From: Sphingomonas palmae | GTDB taxonomy: Bacteria; Pseudomonadota; Alphaproteobacteria; Sphingomonadales; Sphingomonadaceae | DNA: 64,000 nucleotides | Direction: 5' to 3' | Assembly: GCF_900109565.1 (NCBI RefSeq) | Contig: NZ_FNZZ01000002.1 | Span: 186,001 to 250,000 of the forward strand | In this document: positions 58,701 to 64,000 of the stretch, piece by piece | How the letters are laid out: every line of letters begins with the position of its first letter | Numbering within the stretch: position 1 is the stretch's first letter | Program-made: the position numbers and the translations under genes | Notes under the pieces: generated by a model | The model's input: the letters and a program-made list of their open reading frames with translations, nothing else | Database searches by the model: none | What the model was told of the DNA's origin: nothing

Positions 58701-59828
58701 CGCCTGCTCGAACCCGGTCTGATCGAACGAGAAGCGCGGTGCCGTGATGCGGTAATCGAACGTGAACGCGCGAAGCGGCCCGTTCAGGATCGCGCGCAGC
58801 TCCATGTCGGTCGCCCGCATGTTGCGGAACAGCGCCTCGGGCCGGAGCAGCCGCGCGCGCAGGCGCACATTGTCGAGCCGACTTCGCGCCAGATCGACCA
58901 CGCCCGTCGCCTCGGCGGCGAGCGCGGCGGAGCGAAGCGACAGCGTGCCGTCCAGCCGACGATCGGCGAAGGTGCCGCTGCCGTTCACCGCAACGCGCGG
59001 CGTGGTCAGCGCCTGGAGCTTGCCGCGCGTGATGCCCGCGACCGCGAGTGTTCCCGTCAGCGTGTAGCGGCCCGCGTCGTTGCCGAGCGCGAGGTCGAGC
59101 ACGCGCGCGCCGCCGACCTGCCCGCGCGCGCGCCCGCGCCAGCGCTGCCAGTCACCCACCCCGTCAACGTCGAGCGTGACCGCGCGGCTGAGGCGCGTCA
59201 GTTGCGCCAGCACACCGTTCGCAGCACCCGCGGCGTGCACGTCGACGTCGAAGCGTCCTGCATCGGGCACCGCGTCGATCCGCGCGGTCACGCGGTCGCT
59301 CCCTTCGATCAGCGCGGCGAGATCGACCGCGGCATGGCCCGAGCGGATGTCGGCGCGGCCCTGAAGCCGTCCGTAGCGCAGCCGCCCCGTCACCCGCGGC
59401 GCGACCACGAGCCGCGAGACGCGCAACCGGCGGATCGCGATGTCGAAGTCGGGCAGGATCGGCCCCTGCTTGCCGGTGTCGATCGTCCGCGGCAGCTTGG
59501 CGAGCGTGGCTTGGGGTATGTCGAGCGCGTCAATGTCGAGCCGGTTCGACACCCAGGCGAACGGATTCCAGTCGAGCGTTGCGCGCGGCACCGCCAGCAC
59601 CAGCCCGTCGGGATCGCTCAGGCGAAAATCGACCAGCTCGGCCTTGCCGTACAGCGACCCGTCGATACGGCCGAGGTGAAAGCGCAGACCGTTGGCGGGC
59701 GCGAGCGCGTTGACGCGGTCGGCGACGAAGCGATGGCCGATGTCGCTGTCGAGCACGGCCGCGACCGTCGCGATCAACAGCGCCAGCGCGCCGACGATCC
59801 GCATCGCCCAGCGCAGCGCGCGCCTCAA
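55710..59828 (-). CDS. tamB: Translocation and assembly module subunit TamB
   Basis: The 1372-residue inner-membrane-anchored protein has an N-terminal span (IVGALALLIATVAAV), a very long beta-strand repeat body of AsmA/TamB type, and the C-terminal DUF490/TamB domain (NPALDIEANADSTGLRASIR, TFSSVPALPQDELLSRLLFG, ending WLSLLSSISTLGRQSGNVRV). It spans the periplasm, bringing outer-membrane substrates or lipids to TamA. Its ATG overlaps the tamA stop by 4 bases. Confidence 0.94.
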   Translation of the reverse strand: MRRALRWAMRIVGALALLIATVAAVLDSDIGHRFVADRVNALAPANGLRFHLGRIDGSLYGKAELVDFRLSDPDGLVLAVPRATLDWNPFAWVSNRLDIDALDIPQATLAKLPRTIDTGKQGPILPDFDIAIRRLRVSRLVVAPRVTGRLRYGRLQGRADIRSGHAAVDLAALIEGSDRVTARIDAVPDAGRFDVDVHAAGAANGVLAQLTRLSRAVTLDVDGVGDWQRWRGRARGQVGGARVLDLALGNDAGRYTLTGTLAVAGITRGKLQALTTPRVAVNGSGTFADRRLDGTLSLRSAALAAEATGVVDLARSRLDNVRLRARLLRPEALFRNMRATDMELRAILNGPLRAFTFDYRITAPRFSFDQTGFEQARAAGRGRWSKSPITLPVRFTAARVTGVGNVAGGILRNLSVDGTLRVTSKLVTGDDLRLRSDKLTGRINLQLDLSNGQFDIGVNGALGRLLIPGLGVVDVQSRLSVVPGPGGKGTRVVGRGSAQVVRLDNAFFRSLAGGLPHVETLLERTPDGVLHFSNLVLTAPQIRLAGSGFRRRDGTFHFEGAGTQATYGALTLNLDGQIERPVIDLVFQRPNAALGLTGVRAHLDPTPAGFAFTAAGGSRLGPFTTEGQILLPKGGTARIAVARLDVSGTRASGALDIVPNGFAGRLTVAGGGITGTLDFAPQGTIQRIVGALDARAARLGTVSVRQGHVDFTTLLDPAGTRVTATATGSGLRRGSLSIARFAGTASLNGDAGEVRASIAGSRGAGFQIQTVTQIAADGYTVQAQGKVGNQPIRLDTPARLRRDGDDWLLAPTALSFAGGKAQVSGRFGAVDTAVDLTVDTMPLSVLDIGYAGLGLGGNASGSLHYSARGSDAPTGRVNMTVRGLTRSGLLQSSTPIDLGIAGVLTADKAGVRAVMASNGRTIGRAQALLRPLGQGDAVERLTGAGLFAQLRYSGPADTLWRLTRVELFDLAGPVAIAADVSGSVRAPQIRGQVRATGARISSATTGTALTNVQAAGRFAGSQLQVQSFTADAGRGGTVTGTGRFDFAGAKGVALDLRMQANHAVLIDRDDIGATVTGPVTFTSDGSGGRIAGDVRLDASRYRLGQATVASALPQLNVREINLPGGGEADDDTGPAPWTLAVHARAKGGLMVSGLGLSSEWSTDVNIAGTPDNPAITGRADLIRGDYEFAGREFELERGVLRFGGEVPANPALDIEANADSTGLRASIRVTGVAQKPEITFSSVPALPQDELLSRLLFGTSITNLSAPEALQLAAAVAALQDGGNGINPINAVRRAAGLDRLRILPADPQTGQATSIAAGKYVTRRLYAEIITDGQGYSATRVEFQVTRWLSLLSSISTLGRQSGNVRVSKDY

Positions 59829-61834
59829 AACGCCTGCCCCAGCGAGACATAGACCGCGATCCGGCTGTCACCCGGTTGCGGGTTGAGCGGGGTGCCGACA
59901 TCGAGGCGGATCGGCCCGAAGTTGGAGTAATAACGCACGCCCAGTCCCGCGCCGTACTGCAATCCTTTGAAGTCGGGCACGACGCCGGTGTATATGTTCC
60001 CGCCGTCGAAAAAGGGAACGACGCCGAAATTGCCGAACGCCTTGACCCGCGCCTCGATCGAGAATTCGGATAGCGAGCGCCCGCCGATTGGATCGTTGTT
60101 GACGTCGCGCGGGCCGATCGCCTGGAACCCGTAACCGCGTACCGACGCACCGCCGCCGGCGTAGAAGCGTCGCGACGGCGCGATCTGGTCGCGCGGTGCG
60201 CCGAGGATGGTACCGACGCGCACGCGCCCGGCGAGCGTCACGCTCTTGGTCGCCGGTACATAGCCGCTCACGTCCAATTGCGTGCGCGCGTAGCCGAACG
60301 CGCTGCCTTGCAGGCTGACCTCGGGGCTGAGCCGCCCGGCGAGGCGGAACCCGCGCGTCGGATTGAGCAGGTCGTCCGATCCGTCATAGCCGAGGCTCGT
60401 CGGCAGCGCGCCGATGAAGAAGGTGCGGCGGCGCGGCTCGCCGGTCGAGGCGATCACGTCGCGCTCGTCGGTCGCGACCAGCTCGGCCCCGAGCGACCAG
60501 GTCCAGGTCTTCTGAAAGAAGATATTGGTCTGTCGCTCGAGCGACCCCGACAGTGTCAGCGTGTTCGCGTCATACGCGTCGCGCTGCGTGTGCGCGGCGG
60601 CGAACTGCGCGGTCAGCACCTGATCGCGCTCACGAAAATTGTTGCGGCGGAACACGACCGAGCCGAGCTGCTCGCGCGTGCCGAGCACCCCGCGCAGCGT
60701 CAACGCACCCTCGGGCGGGAACAGGTTGCGGTGCGTCCAGCTGACCTCCGAGCGCGCGCCCTCGCCGGTGCCGTAACCCAGCTCGCCCGCGATCGTGCGC
60801 GGTGGCGCGGGCTCCAGCCGCACGTCGAGGTCGACCGTCTCGGGCGTCGCGCCCGGCACCGGCGTCACCTGCGCGGTCGAGACGAGCCCGGTCTGGATCA
60901 GCGCGCGGCGCAGGTCGTCGACACCCGAGGTCGTATACGGATCGCCGGGTGCGAAGCGCGCGATCTCCTGCACGTGCGCGGCGTCGAACACGCGGTTGTT
61001 CGCATTCGCGGTGATGCGCCCGAAACGGCGAGCGGTGCCCGGCGCGACATCGAGCGCGAGCGTCGCGGTGCGCGTCGCGTGATCGACCACGATCTCCGGC
61101 TCGCCGATCTTGGCAAAGGCGAACCCCTGCTCGCCGACCGCGGTGCGCAAGGTGGTCTCGGCGGCCGCAATCGTGTCGGCATTGACCGGATCGTTGCCGG
61201 TGACCGGAAACGCCTTCTCGAGCGCCGCCGCCTTGTCGCCCGCGCCCGCGACACCGTTCAGCGTCACGCCGGCGAAGCGGTAGAGCGGCCCGGGCGTCGC
61301 CTGCAGCACGATGACGGGGCGCTTCGCCTCGCTCGCGACCGCAGTCGTGACCGCGGCATCGTAATAGCCCTCGCCCTTCAACAATGTGACGAGCAGGTCG
61401 GCGTCCTGCTTCGCGCGGCGGTCGAGCTGCGCGGCGTTCGCCTCCTTGTTGTGGTTGGCGGCGAGCGTCGACAGTTCCACGAACCGCTGCCGCAGCAGCG
61501 CGGAGGCGATCCCGTCGATCCCCTCGACGCGGTAATCGTATCGCGTCAGCGCGTTCACGTCGGCGCGGCGCCCGGTCGTGCTCACGCTCGTCGCCGCGGG
61601 CGCTGCCGACAGATCGGGCCAGTCGACCCCGATGTCGGGCATCGCGGCGAGCGGCGCGGCAGGATCGAGGTCGAGCGGGTCGGACGATTGCGGTGCGCCG
61701 GCGACGGACAACGCGGCAGGTGTCGAGGCGGGCGAGACCGGGCGCGCCTGCTGCGCGTAGGCAGCCGGCACCATCCCGACGATCCCCCCGGCCGCGCACA
61801 GCCACGCGCGGCACCGCCCCACACGCGAACCCAT
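59825..61834 (-). CDS. tamA: Outer-membrane assembly factor TamA (Omp85 family)
   Basis: The 669-residue protein has a signal peptide (MGSRVGRCRAWLCAAGGIVG...), POTRA domains (about 110-330; YYDAAVTTAVASEAKRPVIV, FAFAKIGEPEIVV) and an Omp85 beta-barrel with the signature motifs RRFYAGGGASVRGYGFQAIG and VPFFDGGNIY. With TamB it helps insert outer-membrane proteins. The start at 61834 keeps the signal peptide; upstream in-frame residues are not supported. Confidence 0.94.
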   Translation of the reverse strand: MGSRVGRCRAWLCAAGGIVGMVPAAYAQQARPVSPASTPAALSVAGAPQSSDPLDLDPAAPLAAMPDIGVDWPDLSAAPAATSVSTTGRRADVNALTRYDYRVEGIDGIASALLRQRFVELSTLAANHNKEANAAQLDRRAKQDADLLVTLLKGEGYYDAAVTTAVASEAKRPVIVLQATPGPLYRFAGVTLNGVAGAGDKAAALEKAFPVTGNDPVNADTIAAAETTLRTAVGEQGFAFAKIGEPEIVVDHATRTATLALDVAPGTARRFGRITANANNRVFDAAHVQEIARFAPGDPYTTSGVDDLRRALIQTGLVSTAQVTPVPGATPETVDLDVRLEPAPPRTIAGELGYGTGEGARSEVSWTHRNLFPPEGALTLRGVLGTREQLGSVVFRRNNFRERDQVLTAQFAAAHTQRDAYDANTLTLSGSLERQTNIFFQKTWTWSLGAELVATDERDVIASTGEPRRRTFFIGALPTSLGYDGSDDLLNPTRGFRLAGRLSPEVSLQGSAFGYARTQLDVSGYVPATKSVTLAGRVRVGTILGAPRDQIAPSRRFYAGGGASVRGYGFQAIGPRDVNNDPIGGRSLSEFSIEARVKAFGNFGVVPFFDGGNIYTGVVPDFKGLQYGAGLGVRYYSNFGPIRLDVGTPLNPQPGDSRIAVYVSLGQAF

Positions 61835-61977
61835 AGTTTGCGGCTTAGCCCGCCGCCACGCGGCGCGACAGGGGCAAAGCGCCGTCAGGTCCGCTTCGGA
61901 CCGCGCGCCTGCCACGGCCCGTCGCGCACCCGACGCGTGCTGGCGCGCGCCGGCGTGACGTGGCACAGCGCGTCGCC

Positions 61978-62151
61978 ATGAGCCAGCCGACCAGATCATC
62001 CGCCGCGGGCGGCTTCTTCATCGCGATGGGTGCGCTCGTCGGCACCGGCGTCGGCATCGCCATGCGTCAGCCGTCGATCGGTTTTCTCGCCGGAACGGCG
62101 TTCGGCATCGCGGTCGCGCTCGGCATCTGGTTGATCGACCACCGGCGCTGA
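61978..62151 (+). CDS. Small two-span membrane protein
   Basis: The 57-residue protein (63 from a GTG at 61960) has two hydrophobic segments (GGFFIAMGALVGTGVGIAM and FLAGTAFGIAVALGIWLI) and a basic end. Glycine-rich helices suggest a small oligomeric membrane protein. I do not recognise the family. It is divergent from tamA. Confidence 0.6.
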   Translation: MSQPTRSSAAGGFFIAMGALVGTGVGIAMRQPSIGFLAGTAFGIAVALGIWLIDHRR

Positions 62152-62155
62152 CAAG

Positions 62156-62779
62156 CTACAGGTTGCGCAGCAGCAGCCGCGCGCGGCCGATCACCACGAC
62201 CTCGCCGACCGCTCGCTCGATTGTCGCGAACAGCGGGTTGTCGCTCGCGATCACCAGAACGCCGCCGTCGCGCCGGACGCGCTTGATCGCCAGCAGGTCG
62301 TCGACGCGGATCACGAACAGGTCGCCGGCGCGCGAGACGGTGCGCGCGGCGCGATCGACCAGCACGCGGTCACCGTCGCGGATGTGCGGCGCCATCGACT
62401 CGCCGCGCACATCGATGATCGACGCGTCCGCGGCCGCGATCCCGGCGGCGCGCAACGTCTCGGGCGCGAACGCCTCGTATCGCACGACGCGCTCTTCCCC
62501 CGCATCGGCACCCGGCCCGGCCGAGGCGGCGAGCCCCAGATAGGGCACTCGCACGAGCACCGGCGCGTCCGGCACCGGACCGCCCAGCAGCGCTTCCTCG
62601 ACGTCGAAGAAGGCAGCGAGCACGCGCCGGTCACGCTCGGGTAGCACGCGCGGCGTGCCCCGTCGGACGTATTGCTGAAGATAGGCGATGTTGCGCCCGA
62701 GCATTCGCGACAACGCCGACATGCTGGTTCCGCGTTCCCGCGTCAGGCGATCGAGCGCGTCGCGAGGTGTCTCGACCAT
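62156..62779 (-). CDS. CI-like S24-family transcriptional repressor
   Basis: The 207-residue protein has an N-terminal HTH-type domain (ALSRMLGRNIAYLQQYVRRG) and a LexA/CI-like S24 serine-peptidase domain: the catalytic Ser128 in IDVRGESMAPHIRDGD, the Lys166 in DLLAIKRVRR, and a possible Ala-Ser/Ala-Gly cleavage region near residues 85-90. It may be a self-cleaving, damage- or stress-sensitive repressor. It is divergent from two small genes that it could control. Start 62779. Confidence 0.85.
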   Translation of the reverse strand: MVETPRDALDRLTRERGTSMSALSRMLGRNIAYLQQYVRRGTPRVLPERDRRVLAAFFDVEEALLGGPVPDAPVLVRVPYLGLAASAGPGADAGEERVVRYEAFAPETLRAAGIAAADASIIDVRGESMAPHIRDGDRVLVDRAARTVSRAGDLFVIRVDDLLAIKRVRRDGGVLVIASDNPLFATIERAVGEVVVIGRARLLLRNL

Positions 62780-62799
62780 GCACGTTCGTAGCGCAGGAA

Positions 62800-62822
62800 A
62801 ATTCCTAGACAAGTTGGAAATT
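62800..62822. promoter_or_regulatory. Possible operator between the S24 repressor and divergent small genes
   Basis: AATTCC (62800-62805) and GGAAATT (62816-62822) form an imperfect inverted repeat across 10 bases in the 95-base divergent gap, where S24-family repressors commonly bind. GGAAAATTCC just to its left (62796-62805) is a second near-palindrome. Confidence 0.35.
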
Positions 62823-62874
62823 GCAGAACAGACCAAGAACACGTCCTGCTGGACATTGATTCTAGGAGCGCTGC

Positions 62875-63045
62875 ATGACCCTGCTGACCGACATCGACCG
62901 ATATTTGCGCCGCACTGGCATGCCCGAGACGAAGTTCGGGCGGCTGGCTGTGCGCGACCCGCGCCTCGTTCACGATCTGCGCCGCGGACGCGTGCCGGGC
63001 GAGCGTATCTGCGCGCGCGTATTCGCGATGATGGAGGAACGCTGA
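62875..63045 (+). CDS. Tiny HTH-like (Cro-like?) protein
   Basis: The 56-residue protein begins MTLLTDIDRYLRRTGMPETK and includes FGRLAVRDPRLVHDLRRGRV, a helix-turn-helix-like stretch that resembles the HTH of the divergent S24 protein. It has a strong ribosome-binding site (TAGGAGCG). Its stop shares one base with the next start. The HTH assignment is by eye; a Cro-like role is inference. It falls below usual gene-finder length cut-offs. Confidence 0.65.
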   Translation: MTLLTDIDRYLRRTGMPETKFGRLAVRDPRLVHDLRRGRVPGERICARVFAMMEER

Positions 63046-63347
63046 TGCGCGCGGCGGAGCGGTTCGAACGCGCGCTATGCGCCTCGGCACGACGCGCCGG
63101 GGCACCGATCGCGATCGCCTCCCATGCCGCGCGCGAGTGGCGTTCGGCGACCTTCAGCGGCGCGCGTCACGTGGTGGAAGCGTGCGGTACGCGCGGCGAC
63201 GCGCTCGACGCGTGGCTGGCGACGCTCGTCGATACCGAATTGACGGTGCCCGGCCACGTGGTTGCCGAATTGCGCGTGGACGAGCGCGCGAGCGACAGCG
63301 ACGGAGCGCGCTTCCGTCTGGAAGGCGTCACCGTCGCACTCGGCTGA
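63045..63347 (+). CDS. Small protein of unknown function, coupled to the HTH-like gene
   Basis: The 100-residue protein starts at ATG 63045, overlapping the stop before it by 1 base. It is Ala/Arg-rich with no signal peptide or membrane segment (MRAAERFERALCASARRAGA ... DSDGARFRLEGVTVALG). Coupled translation suggests it works with the HTH-like protein, but I recognise no family. Confidence 0.6.
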   Translation: MRAAERFERALCASARRAGAPIAIASHAAREWRSATFSGARHVVEACGTRGDALDAWLATLVDTELTVPGHVVAELRVDERASDSDGARFRLEGVTVALG

Positions 63348-64000
63348 TCAGCTCGCGGCGAGGCGACGCAAACGTTGCAGCGTATCGTCGAGCGAAGCGG
63401 GCGCTGCAGCCGGCGGCGGCGCAGGCGTCGGAGCGGGTGCAGGTGCCGCGACGGGCGTGGCGACGATCCGCCGCTGCGCTGCGCCGCGTTCGAGCCGGGC
63501 GAGCAGACCCGCGATCGACTCATCTTCGCTATCGTGCGGCGGCGTCACCGCGGCATGCGCCTGCTCGGCGACCACCAGCCGCGGTGCTACCGGCTCGCGC
63601 GGGGTCGGCGCTGGAGAAGCTGCGATCGGCGCGTGCTCCTCTGCGTCATCGAACACCTGCGGTGAGGCGAATTCCGCGGGTTGCGGAGCAGCAGCAGGCG
63701 GCCACTCTACATGCGACTCGTACGCCCCCGCTACGTCGATTGACTCGGCGTCCAGGCGGTGCGGCTGCTCGGTCGGCTCGTCAATCCATTCGGCGCGCTC
63801 GCTCGACTCGGGCATCGGAACGGCCGCAGCCGCGACCGACTGGTCGACGTGCTCCACCCACTCGGCCGTCTCCTCCTCGGGCGCCAGCCAGGCGAAGCGC
63901 GGCGCGGGCGCGTCCTGCCCCTTGACCTGCTCGACCCGGCGCGACAGCGGCGGCAGCGGCTCGGGCGGCGCCATCGGGCGCAGCGGCACCGCGGCGGGAT
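63348..64000 (-). CDS. Ala/Pro-rich protein, 5' end beyond window
   Basis: The frame stays open to base 64000 without a stop and includes PPEPLPPLSRRVEQVKGQDA. The visible 213+ residues are low-complexity, rich in Ala, Pro and Glu, with a small helical C-terminus (LDDTLQRLRRLAAS). Its stop at 63348 abuts the preceding convergent gene. The C-terminal part resembles the disordered tail of a larger protein; the function is not recognised. Confidence 0.55.
   Translation of the reverse strand, partial: PAAVPLRPMAPPEPLPPLSRRVEQVKGQDAPAPRFAWLAPEEETAEWVEHVDQSVAAAAVPMPESSERAEWIDEPTEQPHRLDAESIDVAGAYESHVEWPPAAAPQPAEFASPQVFDDAEEHAPIAASPAPTPREPVAPRLVVAEQAHAAVTPPHDSEDESIAGLLARLERGAAQRRIVATPVAAPAPAPTPAPPPAAAPASLDDTLQRLRRLAAS

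Noticed and set aside
58023..59852. 609-codon plus-strand frame opposite tamB
   Set aside because: It is an antisense shadow of the TamB repeat body with no domain of its own.
60278..61981. 567-codon plus-strand frame opposite tamA
   Set aside because: It is antisense to a TamA with POTRA and barrel motifs; the product is Arg-rich with no family resemblance.

Overview
This window is GC-rich alphaproteobacterial chromosome, most likely from a sphingomonad (Sphingomonas or a close relative). The evidence is the number of TonB-dependent receptors, the DUF2093 protein, the Cys-free 41-residue L36, the TPR-sulfotransferase/TPR-oxygenase pair beside a receptor, the codon bias, and the many 1-4 nt start/stop overlaps inside operons. 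The genus is inferred from family resemblance. No rRNA, tRNA, CRISPR array or intact insertion sequence was seen.

Layout. 1-5400: a TetR-type regulator running off the left edge, a TonB-dependent receptor, and a divergent exported GH3 glycosidase; this looks like a glycoside uptake and hydrolysis locus. 5400-13355: an accessory block with a decayed tyrosine-recombinase remnant on its left edge, then a chaperone-usher pilus locus (four pilin-like subunits, chaperone, usher). 13356-18915: core genes queA, a cyclophilin, coaD, ispA, xseB, an acyl-CoA ligase and a small membrane protein. 18986-24931: a membrane GGDEF protein, an exported amidase, a TonB-like energy transducer, an M50-like membrane protease and truB. 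24956-27770: rpsO and pnp, each with a terminator. 27902-34061: an esterase, a class II aldolase-like protein, and a three-gene efflux operon (MFS, HlyD, OMF). 34065-37746: a divergent glycosyltransferase cluster with a membrane protein. 37809-40388: clpB behind a possible heat-shock promoter.

40434-47127 holds the most intriguing unit: a TPR-sulfotransferase translationally coupled to a TPR-2OG/Fe(II) oxygenase, just downstream of a large TonB receptor but separated from it by a strong terminator. 47291-53759: a small secreted protein, DUF2093, xseA and purD with overlapping divergent start codons, a membrane-HhH protein, a GreA-like protein, an EamA transporter, a HAD hydrolase and rpmJ. 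53942-61834: a DUF4136 lipoprotein, an M14 carboxypeptidase and the tamA-tamB outer-membrane assembly operon. 61978-64000: a small membrane protein, a CI-like S24 repressor divergent from a tiny HTH-like gene pair, and a partial Ala/Pro-rich protein at the right edge.

Working together: both ExoVII subunits are present (xseB near 16.8 kb, xseA near 49 kb). TamA/TamB would support assembly of outer-membrane proteins, including the receptors and possibly the usher. Start sites were chosen by hand from signal peptides, ribosome-binding sites and overlaps. Functions rest on motifs recognised by eye, with no database search.
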